Assembly (NCBI GenBank): GCA_013180625.2
Contig: SNVD02012237.1
Location: forward strand, 248,001-312,000
Direction of reading: 5' to 3'
Source of the DNA: Boswellia sacra
Lineage: Eukaryota > Streptophyta > Magnoliopsida > Sapindales > Burseraceae
Length of the DNA stretch: 64,000 bases
The notes beneath the pieces were generated by a model. The model was not told the DNA's origin. It saw nothing but the letters and a program-made list of their open reading frames with translations, and did no database searches. This document shows positions 48,267-59,641 of the stretch, one piece after another; the first letter of the stretch is position 1; each line of letters begins with the position of its first letter. The position numbers were made by a program, and so were the translations under genes.

Positions 48267-49062
48267 CCCATCTCTCGTCAATATGAATAAAGCAATAGAA
48301 GGGGAAGAAATTAATTTATAAATACATATAGAGTAATATTATTCTTACAGACTTTTTATATGAACTCACTTATACAAGTTGACCTAGAATGATCTGATTA
48401 GAGAAATAAATGCTAATAATAGATGATACTAAATATTAAAATGAATGATTTGGTGCTAATATCATGATGTTAAATTAGATTGAATATGTGAGTTTGTATA
48501 AGTCGTTGGTAAGTGTAGTATCACTTATATGCAAAATAGATTCAACAATTTTTCTTAATCATTCTTGTAGCTAATCATTTTTTTAAAATTATTTTCTCTC
48601 ATTTTCACCCTCGGTCATTATAAATAAGCATAAATATGTAATGGAAATCAAAACAATCCTTACCCATCTCTCGTCAATACGAATAAAGCAATAGAAGGGG
48701 AAGAAATTAATTTATAAATACATATAGAGTAATATTATTCTTACAGACCTTTTATATGAACTCACTGATACAAGTTGACCTAGGATGATCTGATTAGAGA
48801 AATAAATGCTAATAATAGATGATACTAAATATTAAAATGAATGATTTGGTGCTTATATCATGATGTTAAATTAGATTGAATATGTGAGTTTGTATAAGTC
48901 GTTGGTAAGTTACGTAGTATCACTTATATGCAAATAGATTCAACAATTTTTCTTAATCATTCTTGTAACTAATCTTTTTTTTTTTTGAAAATTATTTTCT
49001 CTCATTTTCACCCTCAGTCATTATAAATAAGCATAAATATGTAATGGAAATCAAAACAATCC
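48267..49062 (+). repeat. 396-bp tandem duplication upstream of CHX
   Basis: Unit 1 48267-48662 and unit 2 48663-49062 both start CCCATCTCTCGTCAATA and share nearly every base. Each holds a MITE-like segment. Its arms are AGTAATATTATTCTTACAGA at the left and a diverged complement around TAAGTCGTTGGTAAGT at the right. The boundary sits about 1.45 kb before the CHX start codon. Confidence 0.9.
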
Positions 49063-50516
49063 TTATTCCTTGAAGCATTGGGAGTTCCTAATTTTTGTTG
49101 TTTTGAACATCCTTTGGATGGTGATTTGTGATACAATCAATCAAATATAATATGAAGTGAGTTCTTTTCTAATAGGTAAAAAGATATGGAATACTACTTA
49201 TTACCCGAAAGAAAAAGTAAGGTTTATTAAATAAAAATACATATAATCTATAAAACAAAGTAATTGTATTTTGATAAAATTAATTAGGTTAGATATATTT
49301 CTTATTATTAATTTCCTTAATAGAATTTGTTTTAAGGGTAACTTAGGCTTTTGATTTTTTTTAATTAAAATAGGGGTGTGTAGAGTGTTTTTATAGGTTC
49401 ATATTGCTTCACCCTAAAATGTATAGGTGCTTAATGATTTAAATTACGGGTAAAGAAAGAAAAAGGAGTGTTATATGTTACCTATCCTGGTATTTCAGTA
49501 AAAAACAACTTGCCTGACTTCAAGTTTGAAAAATACCCACTTCCTCCTCTTTTGATTATAATTATCTCTTTATTTTATCGTTGGAAAATGAATTAGTTTC
49601 TTTTAACTTTGTGTTATTTTTCATATATGAATGTTGATAGTCTTACCCTTAATAAATCATTTATCTAATTTTATATAAATTTTAAATTTATAAATTGATC
49701 CTCACTTCAATAAAATGGTTAAGTGGCAAGGGTTGTGGATTCTCTATTTAAATCCACCATCACAAAATCAACCGCTCGTGTCAAGTTCTTCACAACTATT
49801 TTCGTCTATTTTACAAATAAAGTCAATTATACTATGATGAGCCTCCTCTCTCTTTGAAGAGTCAAATGGATATTTATAAAAGGATGATCTAGTTATTTCT
49901 TATATATAAAGTTATTTTGATATAATAAGTTGAAACTCATAGAAAGTCTAGTGATACTCATCGAGGTGGAATTCATTTAAAGTTTATCTTAGAAGTCAAA
50001 ATGAATTAATTGCGCTTGATTAATTTGTTATCAGGGCAAACACGTACACAAGATACGCAGACTCTTTGAGTATTCCTAGATCATATCCTACTCTATCTCT
50101 CACAGCTTTTAATTTGCAAAATTTTCTATTTATTCATATTAGTAGATGTAACAACTTGAGCAATATTTTTGTTTCTTTGGTTAAAGAATATTAATTAATT
50201 CCTTGGCGAGGATTAGGGATCAGTTGCGGTAAGTTAATGTCACGCCCTGAACGCTTTATCTTGTTTCAAATTGCAAGCTGTAAATTTATATATATATATA
50301 TATAGATGTCTACAAGTTGCAAGTTTTGGAAGTAAGAGATTAGACTTTCCAATATTGGCCGATTGTTTATCTTTTGTTTTTTTTTTCGAAGAGAAAATTG
50401 AAAATTTTACTTCTTTGGCAAATTTTCAGAGTTGGGCTGTTGATTATTGTCTTCTCGACTGTAGGAACTTTGAAGAGATTGTGAAGAGCCTGGAAGTTTG
50501 AAGAAAGTGTGAAACA
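49063..50516 (+). other. CHX promoter and 5' leader region
   Basis: No other gene. The last 300 bases (from about 50200) are partly conserved in the CHX relic at 24639-24790, which suggests leader sequence (GAAGTAAGAGATTAGA). A pyrimidine-rich run is near 50378. No TATA box was confidently assigned. Confidence 0.45.
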
Positions 50517-53057
50517 ATGGCTGGAAGTGCACCTATGAAAGCTACGTCCAATGGGATTTTCCAGGGCGACAAGCCCCTGGATTTTGCGCTTTCTCTTGTG
50601 ATCATACAGATGTTAATCGTGATTTTGCTTACTCGTCTCCTGGCTCTCCTGTTGAAGCCTCTTCGCCAGCCTCGAGTCATTGCCGAGATTATTGTAAGTT
50701 TCCACTTTTCCAGTGACTCTTTTTCTTCAGGTTTTTCTTTTGTTTTTAATCTGAAACATCAATATCTTCCTTTTCCAGGGAGGAATCTTACTTGGCCCTT
50801 CAGCTCTCGGTAGAAGCAAGCGTTATCTTAATGCGATTTTCCCGGCTAGAAGCATGATAGTGCTTGATACGTTGGCCAACATTGGCCTCCTCTTCTTCCT
50901 CTTCCTTGTAGGCATGGAGCTTGACCCAAAATCCATCCGTAGAACTGGTAAGAAAGCTCTCAGCATAGCCGTGGGAGGAGTCAGCCTGCCCTTCGCATTA
51001 GGAATTGGAACCTCATTTGCCCTCCAAGCAACTATTTCCAAAGGCGTTGATGGACCTCCGTTCCTCGTTTTCATGGGGGTGGCGTTTTCCATCACTGCAT
51101 TTCCTGTCCTGGCACGTATCCTGGCCGAACTCAAGCTGTTAACTACTGATGTTGGCCGAGTGGCAATGTCAGCGGCGGCTGTCAACGATGTGGCCGCCTG
51201 GATTCTACTAGCCCTTGCAGTTGCCCTTTCAGGAACTTCGCGCTCTCCCATTGTGTCATTGTGGGTTCTGTTATGTGGGTGTGGGTTTGTTTTCATTTGC
51301 ATTCTTGTTCTTCCTCATATCTTCAGATGGATGGAGAAGCGCTGCCCTGAGGGTGAGCCTGTCAAGGAAATTTATGTGTGTGCTACTCTGTTGTTGGTTT
51401 TGATTGCCGGATTTGCTACTGATTTCATTGGAATTCATTGCCTGTTTGGTGCATTTGTTGTCGGAGTTCTGGTCCCCAAGGAAGGGCCTTTTGCTGGTGC
51501 ACTAGTGGAAAAAGTTGAGGATCTTGTTTCGGGTCTTTTTCTACCATTGTTCTTTGTTTCAAGTGGACTGAAGACCAATATTGCCACCATCGCAGGAGCT
51601 CAATCTTGGGGGTTCCTTTTTTTGGTTATATTTACCGCTTGTTTTGGAAAGATTGTGGGAACTGTTGCTGTTTCCCTTGGTTTTAAAGTGCCTTTCAGGG
51701 AGGCTTTGGCATTGGGATTCCTCATGAATACGAAAGGCTTGGTGGAGCTCATTGTTCTCAACATTGGGAAAGACAGAAAGGTATGATTTGTTTTGCCATC
51801 AAAATGTTCCTGGAACAGTAATTCTTCTGTTTATTGTGATTGGTTTTCCTGATCTTAATCAATTTTACATGACTGATGATGTTGCAGGTATTGAATGATC
51901 AAACATTTGCCATCATGGTTCTGATGGCTGTTTTCACAACATTCATCACAACCCCATTAGTCATGGCAGTATACAAGCCTGATAAAAGAGCCAGCAAAGA
52001 CTACAAGCACAGGACAATAAAGAGAAAAGATACAAATGTTGAGCTTCGGATCCTGGCCTGTTTCCATAGTACCAGGAACATCCCCACAGTGCTTAATCTA
52101 ATTGAGGCTTCGCGAGGGACTGAGAACAAGGGAGGCCTATGCGTGTATGCAATGCATCTGATGGAGCTCTCCGAAAGGCCATCAGCAATATTAATGGTCC
52201 AGAAGGCAAGGAAGAATGGAATACCCTTTTGGAACAAGGGAAAGCGTTCAGATAGCGATCAAATTGTTGTTGCATTTGAGGCCTTCAGGCAGTTAAGCAG
52301 TGTCTCTATCCGTCCAATGACAGCAATCTCAGCAACGCACAACATGCACGAGGACATTTGTGGTAGTGCTGAAAGGAAACGAGCAGCAATGATAATTCTT
52401 CCATTTCACAAGCACCAGAGATTGGACGGGGCATTGGAGACTACTAGAACAGAGTTTGGTTATGTCAATAAAAAAGTACTTGAGAATGCACCTTGCTCAG
52501 TGGGAATTTTAGTTGACCGTGGCCTTGGTGGAAGCACACAAGTATCCGCAAACAAAGTTTCGTATCTCATAACTGTTCTGTTCTTTGGAGGGAATGATGA
52601 TCAGGAAGCTCTTGCTTATGCTGCACGCATGGCTGAACATCCTGGAATCACTCTAACCATCATTCATTTCTTACCAGGTCCTGAGATTGCAGCAGAAGCA
52701 ATGGCTGCTAATGATATCATGATCAGCAACGAGGATGAGGGCTTCCTTGCTGAAGTCAAGCAAAAGTTTTCAAATTCCAACTCGTTCAAGTTCGAAGAAA
52801 GAGCGGTGAGAAACACTGGAGATATTGTTGATATAATTCAGGAGTTCAACAGATGTAACATGTTTTTGGCTGGTCGAAGGCCTAGAGGTCAGATAGCAGC
52901 AGCCCTTAATGTGAAGAGTGATTGGCCGGAATTGGGACCAGTGGGCAGCTTGCTTACATCTCCTGATTTCTCAACTTCAGCATCAGTGTTGGTGGTGCAG
53001 CAGTATGCTGGTCCACCAGAGCCCAATTTACCAAACGGAGATATAGAATCTGGCTAA
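50517..53057 (+). CDS. CHX18: CHX18-like cation/H+ antiporter, three exons
   Basis: Exons 50517-50693, 50779-51780 and 51888-53057 have GT-AG introns (85 and 107 bases), all phase 0, and give 782 residues, within the family's usual 780-870. The start [20 protein letters not shown] matches the CHX17/18 N-terminus. Residues 22 to about 420 form a Na+/H+-exchanger domain with about 12 membrane segments. Visible hallmark residues are E106 (LVGMELDP), N195-D196 ([11 protein letters not shown]) and K378 ([11 protein letters not shown]), each five less than the CHX17 numbering I recall for the same residues. A cytosolic C-terminal half (about 430-782) has the two USP-like blocks ([28 protein letters not shown]). 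CHX16-20 proteins act in endomembranes in K+ and pH homeostasis. No frame lesions are seen. Clade assignment is from memory of the family, not a search. Confidence 0.95.
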
Positions 53058-54851
53058 TGGGTGAATTAATGAATTGCTTTACTAGATTATTTTTGCTTTT
53101 AACTTTAGTTGTGTTATAGTTGTTAACTTGTGACAGGTTCAGTATGATATGTTTAATTTTGATAAGCCCAATCTCTAAGCATAGAATTCCTAATATAAAG
53201 CTGGAGATACCTATTTGAATTAGCCATGTTTATCCACAGGAATGAGTTTACTCGGGTGCAATGAAATCAAGAGATTAGAGATAAACAAAGTGTTTTAAAG
53301 AAAAGTGTTTTTAATTAGTAAAATATAATGGTATTTGAAAGTTTGTTTTGAAGCGTATCAATTTTTTGCTTTTTTGTAAAGTTAAATAATGAGGTTGAAT
53401 CGGGAAAAATATTTTCTTTTAATGGTTGTGTCATTTTCCTGAAATAACAGTATCTAACCTATTAGATATAGCTTAAACAATGTTAGATTGGTGTTCAACG
53501 TTGTCTAAATTTTAATAAATTAAAGTAAGAAATTTTATAACTTTTAGCTCTGTCCTTCTAATATTAATTTGTTCAATCTCAACGAAAAATAAATAAACCT
53601 ACTTCCACAGCTTGCATTTTAATAGAAGAAAAATTACCCTTTTACTAAAATGTCAACCGCAATTCCCCACTTTAACATTACAGTCAATTGGATAACAACC
53701 ATTGAGCACTTGAGGCTAAAATGTCAACAATTCCTTAAAAGACAAAGGACCCATGCAGCACAAAATCATGCTAAAATGTCAACCGCACAAATCTCCATTA
53801 AGATTGTTAACATCCAAAGGCCTTAATACTCTTCCGTAAACCAAGTGAATTGCATTAACTTTTAGCAAAACTTTGGATAACCAATGAAATTTTCCTATTT
53901 ATATAATTAAATTTAAAAATCCTTCCATGTATTAAAAGTTATTGATAAGATAACAGAGAAATGAGTGTTGTTATTTAAGCCACACTCAATCTCTTTCCAA
54001 GATCCTCTTTTAATGTTTTAATTAAAAATATATCACAATATTAATTACCATAATTACCCCTGATAGTATTTTGTCTTCTCTTCAATCTTTTTGCTTCTTG
54101 TTAAATACAGCAAGGTTGCATCAGCTAAACATAGATGCATTCCCAAATCCAACATACACGCATTCAAATTCACCGTCAAAATACACCAATTCAACTTTCA
54201 ACTTAATATCTTGATCTAGGTTTCACCATTTAATTAAGTTTACTTTTGTAAGGATGTTGTTGCTATGTCGCAAAACATGTGCAATCTTCCATTCACATTT
54301 TTGTTCTATTTTCCATCTCATTTTGAAAAAACAAATTTTTCCAGCAATGGCTTCACAATCACTTATATTTTCTAACATTTGGGATTAATCCTATATCTTT
54401 ACCAATGTTTTTTTTTTTTTAATTTTATGTCAATTTTCTTTCATAAAGTTGAAAGAGGAATAGAGCAAGAAAAGGAAGACAAGAGTAAAGATTAATAGAA
54501 TTGGCTCCTAATAGTGCCTGCACTTTGTAATGAATGAAGTTTTTCTTTACAGTAGTGTTGGGAACAAATGCATACTTCTATATGAAAAGGAATGCTAGAA
54601 AATAGAAAGATAAAAAGGTGTAATTGATATAAACTAAGTTATATTCATAAATTTTTTTTTTAAACTTAAAATTTAAATAGGGGCTTAAAAAGTATTTTAG
54701 TGGGACTTGTATAAAACTCTCTGTGGAGATTGTTTAGGCACGGCAAAAATCCAGGCCAGTCTGGCCCCGGGTTGCATGCTTCAATTTTTTTTTTTTGGGT
54801 ATTTTAGAGGTTGGGATTTGAGCTGGTATCCCAGGGAAAATCTTTTTCCCC
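53058..54851. other. CHX 3' flank and intergenic DNA
   Basis: The first about 140 bases are probably the CHX 3' UTR, since a relic of them recurs at 56283-56400. The rest is AT-rich, with no gene recognised. Confidence 0.5.
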
Positions 54852-55099
54852 GGATTTCAGCGGTTTTCTATTTTTTTTTTTAAAAGGAATTTTAAATCAT
54901 TTGTGGGTATTATCATAAAAACAAGTTGTTCTGGAAATTATCCTGGTCAAGTTACAGTGTTAGTGCTGTGATTTGCGGTTGTTAATACATAAAAGCATGC
55001 ATTATAAATTAGCGGAGTTCTGGAATGTGGATCCCAAGTGAGCCAAAAGGGTTTCAATTTCCATCTCTAAATTAAGTTAAATTTTAATTTCTTAGTAAA

Positions 55100-55295
55100 A
55101 TGTGAAAACTTTTTGTTTCAGAACTTTATATTGTATTGTAGGCTACTTGCGAATCGCCAGTCGGCTGCTCGTTCGGAGGAGGCCAAGGCTTGTTACATTA
55201 TCGAACTTGAACGCAATGTTCAGAACATTCAAACTGAAGGTACCACCCTCTCTGCACAACTCACTTTGTTTCTTGTTTCCTTCAAGCAATATTAG
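55100..55295 (+). pseudogene. Captured bZIP transcription factor exon fragment
   Basis: After an intron-like end (TTGTATTGTAG, ending 55141) the frame reads [20 protein letters not shown], then [20 protein letters not shown]. This is the basic region and first zipper heptads of a group I plant bZIP (VIP1/RF2-like), where family members have [13 protein letters not shown]. Here the K-E-R-K part reads E-E-A-K, which should impair DNA binding. Only about 50 residues are present, with no start codon, activation region or C-terminus. The source gene is not in this window. Confidence 0.8.
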
Positions 55296-55297
55296 TT

Positions 55298-55810
55298 AGG
55301 TATATAATTAAGTTGTACAAATTTGCTCATATAATCTGATATGACACTAATTTATTAGGTGGATAAAAATTAAAAATTAATTAACTAATTTTTAATCAAT
55401 AAAACGGGATCCACACATCCAATAAATTTATACCATGTCAGATTGTATGGATTAGGTTGTACAACTTGATTGTATAACTAGTATTATTATTCTACAAAGA
55501 ACAATGTTAAGTATATAATTAAGTTGTACATCCTTGCTCATACAACATGATATGGAACAAATTCACTGTATGGGTAAAAATGAAAAATTAATTAATTAAT
55601 TTTTAATAAATAAAATGAGACCCACACATTCAATGGATTTATATCATGTCAGGTTGTATGGGTTAGGTTGTACAATTTGGTTGTATAGCTAGTATTATTG
55701 TTCTACAAAGAGTAATGCTAGATATACAATCAAGTTGTACAATCTTACTCATACAACCTAACATGACACAAATTTAGTGGGTGAATAAAAATAAAATTAA
55801 ATTTACAAAA
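55298..55810. repeat. Three tandem copies of a palindromic MITE
   Basis: Copies at about 55298-55482, 55510-55692 and a truncated third from 55719. Each starts GTATATAATTAAGTTGTACA-like and ends TTGTACAACTTGATTGTATA-like, so the ends are inverted repeats. The linker ATTCTACAAAGAACAATG is repeated too (period about 210), indicating tandem duplication rather than independent insertion. Confidence 0.8.
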
Positions 55811-56282
55811 ACAAATTTTGATTGTGACAGCTTTTATGAGTTAACTTTATAGCATAAATTAAATAATGATAATACTTATCTCAAATTTTATCTTAAATTT
55901 TTATATCTCAAATGATTATATCTTAATTTTACTAAGAAATTAAAATTTAACTTAATTTAGAGATGGAAATTGAAACCCTCTTGGCTCACTTGGGATCCAC
56001 ATTCCAGAACTCCGCTAATTTATAATGCATGCTATCATACAGATTTTAGACAAATCGAAGCACTCACACTCCTTTTATGAATTAACGAACCCCAATGGTC
56101 AAACTGCTTTTATGTATTAAAAACCGCAAATCACAGCACTAACACTGTAACTTGACCAGGATAATTTCCAGTACAACCTGTTTATATGATAATATCCATA
56201 ATTGATTTAAAATTCTTTTAAAAAAAATAGAAAACTGCTGAAATCCTTCAAAAAAAAGCACTAGATTTTTTTTTTCTTTTAA

Positions 56283-56400
56283 CTTTAACTATATGTTATA
56301 GTTGCAGCTTGCGACAAGAAAATTTTGTTTAAATAACTTATATTATATGTTTAATATTAATAAACTCAATGTCTAGGCATAGTTGATATCCTTTTAGACT
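56283..56400 (+). pseudogene. CHX 3'-UTR relic
   Basis: TTTTAACTTTAACTATATGT near 56278 through CTCAATGTCTAGGCATAG resembles 53095-53190 (TTTTAACTTTAGTTGTGTTA through CCCAATCTCTAAGCATAG), just downstream of the CHX stop. No coding part remains. It suggests a further tandem CHX copy once lay here. Confidence 0.55.
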
Positions 56401-57433
56401 TAAAATATTTTTAGAATCCTGCCTCAATGATTATAATTTTATCCAATCTCGTGCAGTTAACCTTATTATTTCTTTCTAATTAATACTTCTATAGGATAAT
56501 TTTGATGGCTACTCCTATTTCAAGTAAAGTTGAGAGTGATAATTTGCATGAGAAAGTGAATGAATTCTCATTTAATTTAAAATAGTGATACATTTCTAAA
56601 AAATTATCTCAAAATTATGCATTTTAACATTAACACATCATTCCTTACATTATCAGATATAAAATTTAAGATATGCATCATCAGATATAAAATTTAAGAT
56701 ATAATTTGACATAAATATTATCATTCCTTAATTTACGCTACAAAAGTTTTGTTTTATGATCCTCTAGCCCTACAGAGCAGTAGATGTTGATAGAGAAAGA
56801 ACCATCTTTTTGTTTCTGCCTTTTCTGATGGCCGTATTTGGACCTTGACAATAGAAGAAAGGCCTGCATTAATTTGTGCAGGTTGGATATGAGAAAGATG
56901 GCCGACTGGCCCATTTGTAATACACAATTTATCCTTAACCGTCATCGCTTGCGGTCCTCCAACCGAGATTACTAAACAAACTTAAATGTAACTTAAATGT
57001 AACTAAGCTAGCGTTTTCTTTTTTAAATATAGGAACTAAAGTTGCACTACTGATTTCTAGATTCACCAATCTTATCTAATAAAATTTGGAAAACTTAGAT
57101 ATAGCCAAGACTGAACTTTGCATGTTCATATTTCGTAAAACAATATTGCTTAAGAATTCAATAATATTATAAAGTATGCTTAAATGGAGAAAAATCAGAA
57201 CTATCAACTCAGAAGCAATTAGAGCATCAAAATGAATTTTCACTCTATTAAAACATAAAAGAAAATCCATTGAAATAAGAAATGAATAATTAAATTTACG
57301 ATCATCTAAAAAATTGATAGACCCAAGTTGAGTCCCACTTAAAAAAACAATATATAAACTTTCTTCATTTCTAAAGAAAAAAGGCTTAAGTTAAGGGAAA
57401 CTAAATCGAAAAGAGAGTTTGTATTTTATATAG
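56401..57433. other. Intergenic DNA
   Basis: No gene recognised. A minus-strand frame at 56754-56945 is open for 63 residues but I cannot assign it to a family. Confidence 0.4.
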
Positions 57434-57801
57434 TGTTGATGCACGATTTCCGGACGGCCGGGAAGCAGGTCGGAGCTCGGGTCGTACGTCGGGTCCAATC
57501 CTGCAAGCAAAGAAAAACAGTCAGGGGTGCCGGCGGTGGTGCCGGCGAAGACCCTCCGACGCTCAAGTCAGTTTCTGGCACTCCGTAATTTTCTGGAGAA
57601 TTTCCTATAGAGAGAAGTTCTCAAAAGCAAAGAAAATTTAGAGAGAGAATGAGTTCAGAAAAGTGTGTATACCTTGAGCAATAATCCGGAGGGTTTATAT
57701 AGGAGTCAGGATGGGCTATTGTGGGACCCAAATAATGGGCTACAGTAATGAGCTTACTGTATTAGAAATAATTGAGGCCCAATATTATTATGGCCATAAC
57801 A
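57434..57801 (-). repeat. 3' LTR of the Tat-lineage element
   Basis: Begins TGTTGATGCACG and ends GGCCATAACA. It is followed by the complement of a polypurine tract (GTAGTCCCCCTAGG), as expected for a minus-strand element. A minus-strand TATA (CTATATAAACC near 57690-57700) supports LTR identity. Limits rest on TG...CA and the tract only, because the partner LTR is outside the window. Confidence 0.7.
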
Positions 57802-57927
57802 GTAGTCCCCCTAGGCCCAAGTTGACCAATGGGTCAGCGTAGGGACTATTTAGTTGTTCTGGGCTATAAATTAAATGTGTTGAGGGGTCGGCCCAAAGAT
57901 GTGATTCATTAAACCCTAAATTGGTGC

Positions 57928-57938
57928 TCTATATAAGA
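57928..57938 (+). promoter_or_regulatory. TATA box of the antisense gene in the Tat element
   Basis: CTCTATATAAG on the plus strand. It is followed about 125 bases later by a strong splice donor (GTAAGT at 58061). The acceptor that fits (TTGACTGTGCAG, ending 59641) abuts the ATG at 59642. Confidence 0.55.
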
Positions 57939-58359
57939 CACAGGTGTTGGGGAGTAGGGTTTACTCAAAAATAGGAGAGAGCACCCGGGAGGCAAGCAGT
58001 GTAAGTGACCCCAGCAAACAAAACTCTTCAACCTGAGCCAGAATTTTCCAACCGCCACAAGTAAGTACTTTTTTCTTGCATACATACTTTAGAATGCATG
58101 GATTAGGTTTAATTTTTGCGCTTATTATCGTATTGTCTATTTTCTTTTCAATGCAAAAATTCTGTACGGATTATGCCCTATGTGTGTGTATGTGATCGTG
58201 TGAGGGTATGCAAGTGTTTGCATGCTTCATTCTTTGCGGGTTTGGGTGTGAAAGAAGAAGCAACCAATGTGTTGTGTGCTTGGGCGTGAAGGAGGAAGAA
58301 ACAAGTAGCCGGGTGTGAAGGAGGGAGAGTGAGAACGTGTGTAGAAGTGCCAGCTCACA

Positions 58360-58840
58360 CGGGTGAGTGGCATGCACAGCAGGCTCGCGAGGGCGAGCTG
58401 TGCGCTGCTGCCCGCGAGGGCGAGCTGCGCGCATGAGCGCTCCGCAAACTCGCGTGGGCGAGCTGAGCGCGCATGAGCGCTCCGCAAGTTCGCCTGGACG
58501 AGCTGGGCGCTGCATGCTCCCATGCATGCAGCAACAACGCCCAACCCGCAGCCCTCTCCCCGAGCCACCCTGCCCACAGCGCCCATGCCTGCTTGCAAGG
58601 GCGAGTTCACGAAGGCTGGGTGCTTGGGGGCGATCATGCAGAACGGGCTGCGTGTGGGGTGAACTGCTGGAGACGCAGGCGAGGCGTGCTGGGCGAATTG
58701 CTGGAGACGCAGGCGAACTGCGTGCTGGGCGCAAGGAAGAAGCAGGCGAACTGAGTGCTGGGCGAAAGGGAGAGGCAGGCGAGTGGCCAGAGGGAGAGGC
58801 AGGCGGCGATGTGGCCGAAGGCCCAAAAATCGCGTAACCC
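58360..58840 (+). repeat. GC-rich minisatellite-like block
   Basis: About 40-bp diverged units with GCGAGGGCGAGCTG and GCGCATGAGCGCTCCGCAA cores, then a second type with GCTGGAGACGCAGGCGA. Overlapping open frames on both strands arise from the low stop-codon density of GC-rich DNA and are not taken as genes. The block lies within the proposed leader intron. Confidence 0.75.
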
Positions 58841-58899
58841 TTGCATGCAGGCTACGTGAGGCATTATTAATCTGCAGGGGCCTTTTTGTAAATTTTTAA

Positions 58900-59545
58900 A
58901 GCTTCATATATATTAGTTGCAGGGGTGTTTTCGCAAAGTTTTGAAATTTTATTTAAAATCGTGGGGGTGTTTCTGCAGATTTTCAAACCTTAATTTTTAT
59001 TCGCGGGGGTGTTTCCGTGAAATTTCAAACTTTGATTTTTATTTCGCGGGGGTGTTTCAGCGAAATTTCAAACTTTGATTTTTATCTCGCAGGGATGTTT
59101 CCGCGAAATTTCAAACTTTGATTTTTATTTCGCGGGGGTGTTTCCGCGAAATTTCAAACTTTGATTTTTACTCGCGGGGGTGTTTCTGCGAAATTTCAAA
59201 CTTTGATTTTTATTTCACGGGGGTGTTTTCGCGAAATTTCAAACTTTGATTTTTATTCGCGGGGGTGTTTCCGCTAAATTTTAAACTTTGTTTTTTTATT
59301 CGCGGGGGTGTTTCCGCGAATTTTTAAACTTTCATTTTTTATTCGTCGGGGTGTTTCCGCGAAATTTCAAACTTCAATTTTTGATTTCGCGGGGGTGTTT
59401 CCATGAAATTTCAAACTTTGATTTTTATTTCGCGGGGGTGTTTCCGCGAAATTTCAAACTTTATTTTTTACTCGCGGGGGTGTTTCCGCGAATTTTCAAA
59501 CTTTCATTTTTTATTCGCGGGGGTGTTTCCACGAATTTTTCAAAG
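58900..59545 (+). repeat. 43-bp tandem array, about 15 units
   Basis: The core GCGGGGGTGTTTCCGCGAAA is followed by TTTCAAACTTTGATTTTTAT, repeated with period about 43. Units are at roughly 58920, 58960, 59003, 59046, 59088, 59131, 59174, 59217, 59260, 59302, 59345, 59389, 59431, 59473 and 59517. It lies between the 3' LTR and the antisense ORF, the region where Tat elements are known to carry satellite-like arrays. Confidence 0.92.
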
Positions 59546-59641
59546 TATTTTTTGAAACTTTCAATACAGTCCCCCAGCATTTTTTTTTTCTCCGTCAGCA
59601 GACTTGGTTTGATGACTAACAACCCCTCTTTGACTGTGCAG

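Larger units (their letters stand above)
54852..56246. mobile_element. Inverted-repeat (Pack-MULE-like) element carrying a bZIP fragment
   Basis: Left arm 54852-55102 and right arm 55935-56246 are reverse complements over about 250-310 bases: GGATTTCAGCGGTTTTCTAT outermost on the left, and its complement GAAAACTGCTGAAATCC on the right. The right arm holds about 70 bases missing from the left. The centre contains a host-gene exon fragment (55142-55295) and three MITE copies. Long terminal inverted repeats around a captured exon are the hallmark of Pack-MULEs. I could not find a 9-bp target duplication, so the outer ends may be eroded. Confidence 0.65.

Noticed and set aside
50271..50501. 76-codon frame just upstream of CHX, possible uORF
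   Set aside because: It begins with TTG rather than ATG and contains a TA microsatellite. Not supported as a translated uORF.
56754..56945. Minus-strand frame with ITNGPVGHLSHIQPAQINAG
   Set aside because: Looks somewhat protein-like but I cannot assign a family; no exon structure. A translated database search would decide.
58171..58864. Long overlapping open frames on both strands (up to about 199 residues) rich in Ala/Arg/Pro/Ser
   Set aside because: They arise in a GC-rich repeat block with few stop codons, overlap in several frames, are repetitive and match no family. The block lies in a proposed intron.
59288..59641. Open frame running through the 43-bp array into the antisense ORF
   Set aside because: The upstream part is translated tandem repeat. 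The ATG at 59642 directly follows a good splice acceptor and starts the non-repetitive protein.
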